Below are positions 11,671 through 25,349 of a stretch of DNA of 64,000 bases, piece after piece (position 1 is the first letter of the stretch; each line of letters opens with the position of its first letter). Origin of the DNA: Salvator merianae (Eukaryota; Chordata; Lepidosauria; Squamata; Teiidae); NCBI GenBank assembly GCA_003586115.2, contig QVOM02000034.1, forward strand, positions 143,230,693 through 143,294,692, given 5' to 3'. The notes beneath the pieces are model-generated. The model worked only from the letters and a program-made list of their open reading frames with translations, ran no database searches and had not been told where the DNA came from. The position numbers and the translations under genes were made by a program.

Positions 11671-11840
11671 TGCCTCTTTATAAATCTATGGTAAAGGCTC
11701 ATTTGGAATATTGTGTAGAATTCTGGTCACCACACCTCAGAAAGGATATTGTGCAACTGGAAAAAAATGCAGAAAAGGGCAACCAGAATGATCAAGAAGT
11801 TGGAATACCTCCTCTTTGAAACATCTAGGCCTCTTCATCC
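11671..11840 (+). mobile_element. CR1 LINE fragment
   Basis: The blocks 'tggaatattgtgtagaattc', 'tggtcaccacacctcagaaa' and 'gcaaccagaatgatcaagaa' match the well-known C-terminal coding region of amniote CR1 elements (a stretch ending near the EYCVQFWSPH motif). The copy is truncated at both ends and directly abuts the BovB fragment. Confidence 0.8.
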
Positions 11841-12520
11841 TTGAATTCAGCTAAAATTCCATCACCCTGTCAGCCTTGTTGTTGGCAATGCTTCCTAAGG
11901 CCCACTTGACTTCACTCTCCAGGATGTCTGGCTCTACGTCAGTGGCTACTCCACCATAGTTCACAGTGATGTTAGAATATTTCTTGTATTGTTCTCCAGA
12001 GTATTCTTGTCACCTCTTCTTTGTTCGATTCCACACTGGCCAGTGTACTGAACCAGTGTACTGAGCCTTTCTTCCGCATGCTGGGCGAGTGGAAATGAAG
12101 GTCCTTGTATGCTTGCTGGTGAACTATACTGAACCTGTGCAGAATCATTCTTTATTTCTTCTGCTTCTGTTAGGTCCCTACCATTTTTGCCTTTTACCAT
12201 GCCCACATTTGCGTGAAATGTTCCTTTGCTATCTCCTATTTTCTTCAAGAAATCTCTTATTTTTCTCATTCTATTGTTTCTTCTACTTCTTTGCATTGTT
12301 CATTTAAGAAGGCCTTCTTATCTCCTCTTGCTATTCCCTGGAAATCTACATTCACTTGGGAATATCTACCCTGCCTTTTGCTTTCCTTCATTCTTCAGCT
12401 AATTGTAAAGCCTCACCAGACAGCCATTTTGCCTTCTTGCTGTTTTTTTTTCCTGTGGGATTTTTCGTTGTTGCCTCTTGTACAATGTCACAATGCTATT
12501 TCTACATAATATCTAGATTA
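11841..12520 (-). mobile_element. BovB (RTE) LINE, internal ORF fragment
   Basis: Reading the minus strand gives the BovB polyprotein between the endonuclease and reverse transcriptase. Examples are 'FLKKIGDSKGTFHANVG', 'GRDLTEAEEIKN' and, after frame changes, a DILESEVKWALGSIANNKA-like stretch. On the plus strand the inverted blocks 'tctcctcttgctattccctg' and 'cagacagccattttgcc' are diagnostic. Stops and short insertions make it a dead copy. Its 5' and 3' ends are missing. Confidence 0.88.
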
Positions 12521-13880
12521 CCGGTTACCAATGTAGGTTCTGTCTACATTAGGACTTGATGATGTCTTTGCCCCAGTTCTGATTCCAACAGGTGCATGCA
12601 CGTGGATCCTCAGACCAGAGTCAGGACTTGCAATCTATGCCAGACTCCCTGCAAGTGATCCAGCTGTCTCTATATGGCAATTAGAAGTTCACAAGGAGGT
12701 CAGCAGCAGTATGCTGAGAACAAAGGGAATCTGAAGGCTACCAGCTATCTTTGCATTCCATGATGGGTTGGCTGCAAAGTAAAGATGCCCTTCAGTCAAG
12801 AATCCTTGCTATTGGCATATCTACGCAGTTAAAACAGAAGTGGATACTACACAGTGCTTTGCTCTTGCATTCTTCCAGGGAGATGTCCAGAGTTAAAGCT
12901 GAAGCCTTCCATACGCAATACAAATATTTGTCCTGAGCTATGATTTATGAACAAGTTTATGAACAAGGGCAATAATGGGCTGTGCAAGGTCTATGCATAA
13001 CAAGTAAATCTACCAAGGATGTCCTAGGTATAATCATATTTACATAGGCTGTACAGAAGACAATCAGTGAAATGTTGTAGCAAATAAAATGTCTCCCTGT
13101 CAAAGAGAGGTTTTCACTGTGTGCTCACAAAACTTACAGACTGAAGAGCCTTAGTGCTCTTCTTGGCACATTCTCTGTTCCTTTCTTTACATGCTTTCTC
13201 CCCTACCTCACCGATTTGAATTAAAAGAAAAAAAATCCAGGGGGATTGCAAACAGTTTCCCACCTTCTCATATATCCTAAATGCTCACTTTGCAATCTGA
13301 AACTAATTATAACATATCACCTTTCAGGGATATCCCCAGCTTATGTGGAATTGCTAAGATAAGGCACCTAAAACTTAATTGCCTTTAGTTAAGGAGGGAA
13401 AGCGAGGGCCACTAGGACATGAGCAAGTGTGCACATTGTTAGGGAAGCGAAAATTGGATTTACATCTAAGGTTATCAAGTAGAGTCAAAGCGACAAGGGC
13501 AAGCTGTGAGAAAGGAGCCGAGAATGAGATTTTGTCTGATCACATGCCTGCCTCCTAGGCGGACAGTCGTGCTTCCTCCTCTGGAAGCAGCAGCAGTGGC
13601 AGAACTGAGGTGGTCCTGAAGGAGGCAGGAAGTTCATGAGAGGAGTGGGGAGTCAACAGACAAGGCAAATCAGGAGTTTCTGTTTGTTTTTGACTGAAAA
13701 TTTAGTCTAGTTGAATGCCATTTTAAACATTTTGAATAAATTTGACCAAACAGCCTAGTCAGTCTCCTGTGTTCGATTTTGTTAAATGTCTTTGTCTGTG
13801 GGATCAGGCAAGATTCGGATGACTTCCACATGAGTGTTTTGTGGACCCCAGTGGAGCAATCTGGGGCAAAATCTATAAAT
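12521..13880. other. Unassigned flank sequence
   Basis: No gene, ncRNA or classifiable repeat recognised. The 13400-13660 part is locally more GC-rich, but no frame is convincing. Confidence 0.4.
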
Positions 13881-13884
13881 TTAT

Positions 13885-14062
13885 TCTTTACTTTACTTAT
13901 TTCAATTTCTACCCTGCCCTATACCAAAGGGTCCCAGGGTGGCTTACAAAACATACTAAAAAAAGATTACAATTTAACACCATAAAAAGATATTTAAAAA
14001 AGGTATATTACATTCACCCTGCTCAGTCCCCAAGCTTCCACAACTGGACCTTAGTGCAGCCT
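13885..14062 (-). mobile_element. L2/CR1-type LINE 3' end (truncated)
   Basis: The stretch 'ctttactttacttatttcaa' followed by 'tttctaccctgccctatacc' closely matches the 3' tail of the LINE at 61756-63900, in the same minus orientation. The plus-strand text 'cccagggtggcttacaaaac' is the inverted terminal sequence. Only the last 150-180 bp are present, a typical 5' truncation. The (TAAAG)n-type tail is short. Confidence 0.82.
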
Positions 14063-16057
14063 AACCATATGGCACAGTAAACTACTCTTGGTTGTGGAAG
14101 GTGAGCTGCTTTCCCCTGGTAAATGCACAGAGGAGGAAGGAGTGATTCACCAGTGTGATTTCTGTACAGACATGCCCACTTATAACCGTATCTTTAGTGC
14201 ACCAAAGGGGCCACAGCTACTGTGTCCAGATCTTTTCCCTTTTCATGGCCATGTAGATGCAGCTATATTTACCTGCACCAACGTCTTCCCTGGGAGTTTC
14301 CTTACTCCCTTCATTTCTGTTCAGTTTTATGGGAGGTTTTTAGCCCACTTGATTTAGAATGTTTTTAATCCTTCAGTCATGTCTTTTTAAGGCACTGTCA
14401 GGGATTCCCAGTGAACAAAACTGGCAAAAATCAGGTCATTAACATACATAATTTGACCTCCAATAAGAAAACTTCCCACACAGATGGGAAAACACCCCTG
14501 GTATATTCACACTTCCCCCCTTCCCCCCATATTTTGATGTTATCTGATGATTCCAGTGAGCTCAGTTTTGCCAACTTTTGCATCCAAAAGCCAAAGACCT
14601 CATTAGTTTGACTGGCACTTAACAGAATGTAAAAATGAGTAAAAAGTTAGCCTTTTTCAGACAAAGCTGACTCAGAAGCTGAAAAAAAGCAGAATCGCTC
14701 TTTGAAGTCTTTTTCAAAGGTTATTTTGTTTGTTTTTTTCCCTCAGCTTCATAGCTAGTTAACTCTCTGAGAACAATATACAGTAACTCTTTAACGGCAT
14801 TTTCCTCCTTCTTTTCATCTGAAAATTGAAGATTTAAAAGATTAGTTTTTTTGGTTTTTTTTAATGAGGTACAAATCTACCCCAAGGCTTATGCTTTTTT
14901 AACAATAGAAAATCAACTAGTTCCGGGGGTGTATTTTGACCTCCAGGTCAAGGCCGTGTCCTCCACTTCCAAGATGAGGCATCTCGTAAATCACCCTTTG
15001 CCACCATGTCTCAATTTGTGGCAGCCATAGGTACCTAGCAGTGATCATGCTGCCCCATTATTGGGTGTGATTGTTTTTAGATGGCATGATTTTGCTGCTT
15101 TCAGTGGAGATCCTGTGACTGCTACCAAAAATGACACCTCTGGGCTCACAAATGGAGACAAGTCAACGTTATTTTCAGTGTTGATTACTGGGCTTCCCCC
15201 AAGCACCTGGAAGCAAGCCACTTCCATTTTAAAGTGGAGACACAGCCTAAGGCTGACCATTTTGTGTCATATATAACCTTTAAAAACAGGGAGGATTCAT
15301 TTTGAATACTACCTGGAACAATCTCCAGTGACCTAAAAAGACATGAACAAAAAGAACTCATGAGTACTCATAGGCAGGCTTTAGCAGTCACCAGTCTTGA
15401 CAACTCCTAGTCAGAAAAATTGCTAAGATCTAAGAAAGTTTCCATTGTCAAAAACAAAAAAAAAAGTGATTAAATTTTAATGAAATGAACAATACTAAAA
15501 CAATATTGAATTTCACATGAAAATCTTGAAGAACAGAACAGTAAAAGAGGGGAATGTACAGAATGTCTTTCCCTAGTTTCATTCTTTATGGAAAAATCAC
15601 TAATCAGAAATAGTACTTTTTCTGTCTAAAGCAAGATTAAAATCTTGTGTGTCATACTGTATAAGCCTGAGAAAATCCAACGATTACAATGAAAAGTAAA
15701 TGTCCCACAGGTTGGTATTAATATTTCTTGTTCTTTGAACTGTTATCAAACATACAGGATTGGTTTCTGTCGAGATTCACTGTTCTGAAAATTAGTGAAC
15801 GAAACTCCTTTCTCCTTTCTTTTGTGGCATGGTCTTCAAATTTGGTGGAAGTGTCCATGGGCAGAAGGAAGATTAGACAATTTCGACATTTTTAATACCC
15901 TGCAATTTCCTGCTTCATTTCCCCTACTATTCCAAAGAATCATTCTTCAGGAGCAAGATTTTCTAGAAGTAACTTCCATCCCATGCTTTAGCAGGAACAC
16001 CATATAAGCAAGACTCACACTACAGGATCTCTGAGGCCAAACCATTTAAATTTTAAT
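14063..16057. other. Unassigned flank sequence
   Basis: No gene or classifiable repeat recognised. The 14930-15270 stretch is somewhat GC-richer and has open frames of about 71 codons on both strands, which are mirror images of each other and not credible genes. Confidence 0.4.
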
Positions 16058-16193
16058 GCTGCATCCAGACATTGCTTACTTCATCTGCTTTATTTGGATA
16101 TTCTGAAATAAAGCATGAATATTCCGGATTATCCATGCTTTATTCAGTAATATCCACATATAGCATAAGAAGGAAGCAATGTCTGGATGCAGC
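16058..16193. mobile_element. Full-length palindromic MITE, family 'GCTGCATCCAGA'
   Basis: The left 20 bp 'gctgcatccagacattgctt' (16058-16077) are a perfect inverted match to the right 20 bp (16174-16193). The similarity continues almost to the centre (ATTCTGAAATAAAGCATG against its inverse), so the whole 136-bp element is a hairpin. It has no coding capacity. A second, partly deleted copy is at 39711-39819. Confidence 0.88.
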
Positions 16194-18427
16194 CTGTGTA
16201 GTATTTTTGTGCTGTGTTAGTCACTTATTATTAAGGATGTTGTCTGCCCAGAGTGAGAAACTAACATTTTTTAAAACAGGTGCAGAAAAGCCAGGTACTG
16301 ACTCTGAGATAACGACAAAGTAAATGTACAGTTATTTTGACCATGCCACATGAGTTGGCAATTTGGATAGATAAAGAGCTTGTGAATATACGCTAGTCGT
16401 TTGAGCCACTGATGAACAGCTTGAAAAAGTCTCTTTTGTTGTTTATAATCAGAAGGAATTAGCCAAGGTGCCTACTAAGGAAAGATACTCTTACCTCAGG
16501 CTCAACCCATGGTCATGTCTACCCAGTTTTCTTGGACACTGCTCAGAGAGATCATGTTCCTACTTGGATTTAGGGCCACAATGATCATGCTAGTGAACCA
16601 GTATTTTGGCAAAAGGGTTGGGACAGAGGTAAAGAGGACATCCAAGTGTCCCCATTCTAACCCTGCCTTAAGAAGGCGTCATTCTCTGAGGGTTAATGGT
16701 AGATTGCTTCTCTCTACCGGAGGGGTGGGAGGCTGATGCTTCTGGTATGACAGCATTTGCCCAACCCAATCCATTGTTGATCAGGGGGACAGTAGAGACA
16801 GTAGAATGTGGATGATGCCTAAAATAAACCACAGGACTTACTTCAGAACAGAGCTGCTTCAACTGGTACTATACCAATCTTAAAAGACTTTTAAGTTTGT
16901 TCTACTTAATTTAGTGGGGTATGGGATTGAGATTTGAAAAATCTGTAATGCATTGACTCCCAAAGTGGGAGCACAAGAAGGTTCCCAGTAGGAACTTGGA
17001 GCCATGAGGGAAGCAAAACAAAACAATTTTTAATGTAAAATTCAGCTAAAAAATTCATTACAACAGTAATCACAAGTTTGTTGATCAGGAAAGATAATGT
17101 GTCAATTGCATATAGTCAAATATTACAAAATAAATAAAATACACATGGACAATAAATATGAATGCAGATTGTCTTTCAATGAAAAAGAGTAGGCATGAAG
17201 AGGGATCTCATGCTGAAGGTTTGAGTACCATCACTACAATGTGCTGATAACCATGTGAATTCTAATTAAAAATTTGTCGCAAAACCTAGTATTTCCAGTA
17301 AATGCATTCAGACTGTTACCCTAAGAAAGAATACTTTCAGAAGGAAATCTGGCTTAACAAATGACAGATTTAACAAATTTGCTTTATTTACATAGAAATA
17401 TGTGTACCCATGTATTCTGCATTGTACACATAACATTTCTAAGATTATATACAGTTATACTTTCCACAATACTCTACAATAAATCACCTTCAGTTGTGTT
17501 TTAAACTGTTTATAATTAGGTAAAAATACATGTCCAAAAATAATGGTTTACAGCTAAATTACTAAGTTACAAAAGCATCCAATAACTTATAAATTTTAGC
17601 AACAATTCCTAGCTTATTTACAGCTTATTTAAATCTAGAACACATGGCACAAGATGAAGTAGATTTTCAGTGATTCATGAACTTTGCAAGTTAGGAAATT
17701 TTAAAAAGGGTGTGTATGCAAATCAGATGAAAATCACATTTCTAGATTGCTAACTTCTAAGACAATGAATTCAATGTGATTTAATAACGGGATTTCTTTT
17801 TGCAGAGGAGGTTGGGGATCTTAATGCAGGGGAGGAAAAATACATAGAACAGTTTGCTTTGACTCAGGAGTGGGCAAGATGTGATCTAGATCAACTGCTT
17901 CAAGTCAAATATTCTCCATGTGAATTGAAAAAAAAAAGCTCTTTCTGGCATTCCTTCATGAAACCACACTCTTCCAGGTATCCTTAGCCCTATCCTGCAC
18001 TGGAAGATAGGAGTTCCAAGCCACTTTTGGCCCTTGGAGTCACAGTTCTTTGAAATGAAAATAGCACCCCCTCCTGTTCTTATTGTTAGCATTGCTTTTC
18101 CTCGCACAGTCTTTTTCCTTCCACAAATTCCCCTTTTCTTTCTCTTCAAGTTCTGCTGCATATTGAACAAAAATGGCTCTTCACGCTCAGTTCACACTTC
18201 AGCTTTCTCACCCTACCCAGTCTTGAAAAGCAGACAAAACAGGGCTCATGGGGCATCAAGACCAAATTAAATTTCTTGGTCAGGAACGAGTCTGGTAGGG
18301 AGGTACACTGATCTATAGAAGAACAGAGTGCTAGAAACTGGTTTCTCAACATGTCCCTTCTTAGGATAAAAAATAAACAAAAGAAAAGAAAACAAGTATG
18401 CACAGATAAACTATTGCTCCGTTACAT
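16194..18427. other. AT-rich flank, no named repeat
   Basis: No gene recognised. 16880-17850 is strongly AT-rich, with no LINE, SINE or MITE hallmark. It could be unique sequence or a very old repeat. Confidence 0.4.
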
Positions 18428-19230
18428 GAGTCAGGAATGTCCTGAACCAGTGCTTGGATGCAGTAATGGCCTGAATGAAGGCCAATAAACTAAAGCTGAA
18501 TCCCAACAAGACATGGGTGCATCTCACTTTCAGATACTTGGGAATTTGCCAGTTCCAGATGGGATTCCACTCCCTCTCTGGCTAGGGGTGTCTATTACCA
18601 GCCTAGCCACTGTTATCTATGCACTGGCAACCTCATGTCTAGAGTACTGAAATGCACACTATGTGAGGCTGCCCTTGTACCTGGTCCAGAAGCTGTAACT
18701 AGTGCAAAATGTGGTAGCCAGGTTGTTGAGTGGGGCGCCTGTACCTAAGCACTTGCATTGGTTGCCAGTTAGTTACTGGGTCAAATTCAAGGTTTTATCT
18801 TTAATATACAAAGCTCTTAACAACTTGTGACCAGCTTACTTAGCAGGCCATGTTTCTCACTATAGATCCATGATATTATTAAGATCTTCAAGGGAGATTC
18901 TGCTGTGGGTATCAGGAATAACTGAATGTCATCTTATGACTACCCACGGTCAGGCCTTCTCTGTGGTGGTATCCACCCTCTGGAATAATATCCCCTCTGA
19001 TATTTGTGGGGAACCTACACTTCCAGTTTTTAGGCATCGGCTGAAGATTCACCTCTTTACCCAGGCCTTTCCTGGGTTGGTTGGTTGATTTTTCCAATTC
19101 TTGATTTTAATCATGCTTTTATACAACAATTATGATTTTAGCTGTTTTTATTCTCCATGTTTTGTAAACCACTTCAAGATTATATTTGAATGAGAAGCTG
19201 TATATAAATATTTTAAACAAATAAATAAAT
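18428..19230 (+). mobile_element. L2/CR1-type LINE 3' portion
   Basis: This is the 3' third of a LINE in plus orientation. 'aataaactaaagctgaatcc' encodes the NKLKLNP element of the reverse transcriptase thumb region. 'gtggtagccaggttgttgag' and 'gcattggttgccagttag' encode the 'LHWLPV' region typical of this clade. The end has the 'accactt...tatataaatatt' tail followed by (AAAT)n. Stops and frameshifts make it dead. The clade label L2 versus CR1 is from memory. Confidence 0.82.
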
Positions 19231-19644
19231 CTAATCAGTTTCTTTTCCTTCCTGTGAATGTTTCCAATGAAAACACAAGTATTTTACAGTTCACTTCAGA
19301 AGATTAGGTGGTGCTAATGGAGGACCCTATATTCATAGATTCTAGTCAATGCAGAAGTTTCCAAACTGCAGATGCTAACACCTCCATGAGTATTTTCAGA
19401 ATTTATATGTAGTCTCATGCATTTGGTAAATATGCACCACCAAGACAAATAAATGGAATGTAACAATAAAGAGCAGTAAATGCAGCTTGTTGAATACCAA
19501 TAAATCTGGTTTGATGAGGTCGCAATCCCTGACCTTTACATGCTCCAGCTCTTTGGATACCCAACACTGGCTAAACAGTAATTATTGACTATCAGTGACA
19601 AACTAATAGTTCTGAGGCTAACCTTCCTAATGATACATTATTAA
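19231..19644. other. Unassigned stretch
   Basis: No gene or repeat recognised. Confidence 0.4.
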
Positions 19645-20108
19645 GGCTGCATCCACATGGGCACCCTAGGTTGCTGACCCAGGAACGGGGCATCCAAACA
19701 TCTGGATGCCCCAGGCAGTGTGTTTACACAAATTAGCCCCTACCCAGCTCCTGGGCTGTCCCAGCCAACCCGGGAGTTGAGTAACCAATAAGGCTAGTGC
19801 AATGGCTTTCGAGGTGTTTGCTGGCTCCTAATTCCCCTCCCCTTCCCCACGTAGATGGACAGTGGAGAAAAAAAGTGACTTATTGGCCTGGTTTTCTCCG
19901 GGGCTGCTTTTGCACTAGGCTGAAAATGGCTATCCTCTGGGACCATTTCCCGGCCAGCACAGAAGTGCCTCAGGCAGAACCTTTGTTGCAAGAAAGATTC
20001 TCTGCAGCAGCAGTTTCCAGGACCAGGAGCCACAAGGAGTCACACGGCACTTGTATGCCATACCTCTTGCCCTAGATAGAAACACACCCACCTCATGGGA
20101 ATGCAGCT
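19645..20108. mobile_element. Possible MITE with GGCTGCATCC-type ends
   Basis: The left end 'ggctgcatccacatgggcac' (19645-19664) is imperfectly inverted at about 20088-20107 ('cccacctcatgggaatgcag'). Near the left end is a perfect 10-bp stem hairpin, GGGGCATCCA and TGGATGCCCC, with a 6-base loop (19687-19712). The interior is GC-richer than its surroundings. Boundaries are inferred. Confidence 0.45.
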
Positions 20109-22200
20109 GCCATATGTTTTCTTGAACAACGCCCTGCTTAAATACAAAGCTGGAATGAATGACTGTCACCATTTATTTCTATGTGAACAACCTGTAGTAA
20201 TATCAGAATGTTGTTAAAGATAATGTAATGTTCTTTCATGGAAGAAACCATGGTGACCTCTGGTTCCATGATTCAAACACCAATCACCCCTATATACATT
20301 AGATGTGTCCTTCTCTTTAAATTAATAATAAAAATGAATATCAGATCAAAATTCCACAGTCTTGAAAATTCTATCCAGGTTATATACAGACCTGTAGGAT
20401 TTCAATATTGTTGTGCTTGGAAATTAAAAACAAACCAAAAACATTGGCTACAACCCCTTATCTGGAAAGTGAACAAGCAAGAGTCCTTTAAGTTGTGCCT
20501 GAAGAGGATGTCAACTGAACCGAAAAGAAGAATCAGATCAATTGAACCTTCAGTGCTTGGCTCTGCCACTGAAATTAGCTTTATAATTTACTGCCTTTAA
20601 TGGAGACTGTTTCCTTTAGAGATCTTGGAGCCCTGGATCAATTTTTTTTTTTTTTTTTTATCACAGTGAGCTCTCTAGAGACTCCAAGAAAGAGAACTGT
20701 GTTGTCCTGGTAACAGCTTTTAAAAATTTGTAAACTATAGGAATCATTTTCCAAATTTTGCATTAACTGAGTTCATCATTTTTCCCTGCTGTGTTTAGGC
20801 CTTGTCTGACCATAGACCTAGAAGGGAAGGTTCCCTCTATTTCCTGTACTTGACTGATTTTATTATTTTATTACTACTTGATTTTGTACATGCACTTTTG
20901 TATTATTCTGATTATCTCAGTTACTGCACAAGAAAGAGTGGTCTGGCACCTAGCAAGATTTCTGTGAAAGATGTACATTTCAATTATAAATATTTAAATT
21001 GCTTTTAATTCACCCTTCATCTATTTGGGTGCCAGGGCAGGGTATGAAGAGCAACAAAAACAAAACTATGCACATGAATAAAACAACAGCACACCTCAGT
21101 GAGTCACAGCAGATAAAAGGACAGACTAAACTAAAATCTGTTAACTTGATATACAGTTTAAATGTAACAGTAAATAGTTACACCTTAACCTGACACTGAA
21201 AACATTGGTGCCAGACACAGCAGGTACTTCCTAGATTTTAATAATAAAGCTAAAATATATATTTTTATGCACTAGTAGATCCCAATCACTGGCCTTATAA
21301 CAACTATAAAAGTACTGTATAGTGTTTTGTTTTTGAACATGGCTTTTAAACATGGCTTCAGAGGTACTGCAACTTGCCTGCCCACAGTCACATTTGCTGC
21401 GCTCAACTCTGCTAGATTTTAGCTAAGTGACCGATACTTAGGTTGTATTCACACTTGAAAAAAAAAAAAGCGACTAAAAGCACCTTACAGGTGGATAGTA
21501 TGTGGCAGCTACTGTTCCCATGCTTTTTCTAATCCACATGGAAGTGCATTTTCTGGCCTTTACTGTGATTGGAAATGGAATGGGAATATTAGGCTGTGTC
21601 TGCATGAACTGCAGAAGGCAAATGAGGAGAGCTGAAGAGTTGTGGTGAGTACACCTCACTGACCCTAGTGGGCCTGCATCTCATATCTTTCGCTCCTCGG
21701 CTTTGATGTTTCCAAAACCAGGAGGCACGGGCTGTGTGAATGGTGTGCTGCCCGTCTCCACGGTGGAGCCCTACACTCTCACTCCTCATATGGCCTTTTC
21801 CATGGTTGTGTGGAGGCAATCTCTCCATACCGCAGCTGCCACCTCTAAGCCACTTTGAGATGCCTTTTTTTTTAATGCTTGTGGATGCTGCTTTAGCCTG
21901 TGAGTAAAAGGTCTTGTGAATGTTTCATTCATACACAATACTAGCCAGTTTGGGTGACTGCAGATGGAAGCTCCTCTCTCCACACGGTGCTGGTTTGTGG
22001 GCTTCAAATGCAGACCATGAACCAGTGCAGGGCAGGGGGGAAGCTTCCGCCTACTATGTTCACTAGTGTCAGCTACTACTGTAAACAGACTGTGTAAATT
22101 TCATCACAATTCTCAATTTCAATTCCCATCAAACCTTCCTTTATGCAAAATTAATGGCAACATGGAAGCTCAAGACCCCTCCTTGTGGGCTTCCCCCAAC
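20109..22200. other. Unassigned 3' flank of NXPH2
   Basis: No gene recognised. A T run occupies about 20641-20659. The interval 21440-22050 contains text such as 'aggctgtgtctgcatgaac' that looks MITE-like, but no convincing opposite end was found. Confidence 0.4.
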
Positions 22201-22362
22201 CATCGTCTGGAATTACTTACCTTCCCTCAAAATTCATAGCGATGTCTATTTAAGGGCCATCTCTACATTGCCCTAAGTATATACCCCGACATGTCTCTTT
22301 GCAGCAGCATTACTTATGTCTTACAATGCCAATGAAGTGGGTCAGCTCCCATGCTGAACTTT

Positions 22363-22368
22363 TTTATT
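22363..22368 (-). promoter_or_regulatory. NXPH2: Candidate NXPH2 polyadenylation signal
   Basis: The plus strand reads tttatt, so AATAAA lies on the minus strand about 540 bp beyond the NXPH2 stop codon. It is the first exact AATAAA I found downstream in that orientation. A single hexamer in AT-rich DNA is weak evidence, and the real site could lie further downstream. Confidence 0.35.
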
Positions 22369-22907
22369 TTATGGCAATAAATCTTAGGAGAGGATAAGAA
22401 ACACGGGAATGGCTTGCACAAGGTTTGTTTTCTCCTCGTTCACTTATTGAAAATGTCTGATATTTCCCCTATAATTTATAGGAATAAATACAGCCAGAAA
22501 CTAAAGTTGTTCTACCCCCCTCATGATATCTTGGTATCTGAATGTTTAAACATTTATCATAACTACAGAGAGTTAGGGCTGGTTCACACATGCACAAATA
22601 CCATTAGATTATACATTACACTGACTGTCCCCTAAATGGTTTGACAAATGTCTGAGAAAGGTTTATAACTGAAACTGTAGTGAAAGTTTATAGTGTTTCT
22701 CTGGTGCTGCATGAACCTGTGCAAATTGCTTCTTGGAGTTACAGTCATCAAGAGGACATGCATAGGTGAACCAACCCAAATGTGGGTTTGTTTTGGGGGA
22801 GGGGGTAAGAAAATGCTTATTGTTTTCACCTGATTATGAAATCCTGGCCTACAAAGTTTAAGGTGGACTTTTGATTTAACAGTCATTGAAAATGTGGACA
22901 ATATATA
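22369..22907 (-). other. NXPH2: Presumed NXPH2 3' UTR
   Basis: This is the sequence between the stop codon and the first candidate poly(A) signal on the minus strand. It contains a probable MITE (22576-22777). Inclusion as UTR is inference; no transcript evidence is available. Confidence 0.4.
22576..22777. mobile_element. Probable MITE inside the presumed NXPH2 3' UTR
   Basis: The left end 'gggctggttcacacatgca' (22576-22594) is inverted, with few mismatches, at the right end 'tgcataggtgaaccaaccc' (about 22759-22777). It is about 200 bp with no coding capacity. The end style matches the 'cacaca' MITEs seen elsewhere in the window. Confidence 0.5.
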
Positions 22908-23681
<774 letters not shown>

Positions 23682-23714
23682 TTAATACAAAAAGACTGGA
23701 AATCTCATATTTCA

Positions 23715-23734
23715 ATTCATTCATTCATTCATTC
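23715..23734. repeat. (ATTC)n microsatellite
   Basis: Five tandem copies of a tetranucleotide, about 65 bp upstream of the NXPH2 splice acceptor. Confidence 0.95.
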
Positions 23735-25349
23735 TTGCCTTTTGTGAAAATACACAGAGCAGCTTACCAACAATTTTATAGAACTGACTTCAACATTAAC
23801 AAGACTCTACTCTGCTGGATCCTAGCCAATTGCCTGTCCTGTTGGATTGTGCCCATTGAATGTCCACCTCTATCATGAGACGGGCAATGTCTCCTTACGC
23901 TGGGCTGGCCAAACTATGGAGAGATTTCATTTTAAGACATGCACAAATTCCTCCTCGTTTTTCGCTAAAGAAACAGATTTTTGCTTCTAAGATACAGCAA
24001 AAACAGTGCAAGCAATGGGAACTCACAGCATGAGATTTTGCACTTTGTGAGCACTTTCTACAGGAAGAATTAAGCTCCTATAATGTGAAGTAACTGTGCT
24101 ATCTGTGAATCCAAACCACACAAAAATTCAGAATTTCTAATCTAAAGGCATCGAAATAATTGAAATGGGAGCTAAATCATGACACAGCTATTGCGTCAAA
24201 GTACATTCAGAGAAACAGACTTGGGAAAAAGCAGTTGTAACCTTGGAACACTTTCACAATGACAGTGAAAGAGGGATGAGGTTCAAACTAGATTCTTCCC
24301 TTTGAAGTTATGAATTCTGTTTTTAGCCAATCAAACCCTTATCCCTTCCGTGGCATTCCCTATCAACAAGCCACCAGTTGAGAAAAATGCATCAGTGCTG
24401 GTATTAATCCAGGAAGAGTCCATCTACAGCTCTGTTCGTTACTTCTGACCAGCATAGCTAATCATTTAGTTCAGAAACATATAATAGGCACAAGATCACC
24501 CATTCTGGCTTAACTACTTTTGCTGTCATTGCGTTGACTTGCAACACATAAAGGACAGAAGAAAAAGCCTTTGAATGGACCCTCACTCTTAGATAAGTGG
24601 AGAGATTCACCACAGGTCTGGGATTCATGTAACTGCTCTAAGTGTTGCCAAAACTACTTCTGACATCTCTTTTTAGACAGAGTCAGACTTGTATTTAAAT
24701 AGTGAGCAAGTAATCTCTGGGATGCAGGCAGGTCACACATTTTTTACTATGAGTCCATTGACTACACTTTTGTATCTTTAAAACTTGTGTCTCAAGTAAT
24801 ACTTGCTTTCCATGAATCTAGCTCTGACTCAGATCTAGGAGAACAATTTGATTTTTTTCTTTCTCCTTCATATTGCAACATGTGCACAACATATGGACAC
24901 CATCTAATTAAAAAATCCTAGAAAACTAGCATATTGCTGCTGTTTTGTCTGAAATGTGTATTTTTTAAAACTTTGCAGTTAGAAAACAAAAATAATTTTC
25001 TTCTCACATGAAATAAATACTAAATGTCATTAAAACAATTATTTTAATGTGGTTTCAGCTGACACTGCTACTCAGTATAGAAGCATCATCGAATGAAATG
25101 AGTCATTTCATTCAAAAATTGACAATTCATCTCTAATAACTCCAAACCATGTTTTGATCTGCTTCATCCCACCCCACATTGAGGCTATATCCAGATGGCC
25201 ATTAAAAAGGCTATCTCTGAGGCAGGAGGCTCTGTTCCCACTACTAGAATTGATGCCTAAGCACCACCTCCAGATTGGAGAGACAGGCAGGATGCCTCTA
25301 AAGGCCATTTGCAGGGAATCGAGAGCGGATGAGGGTTTTGCCCTTGCCT

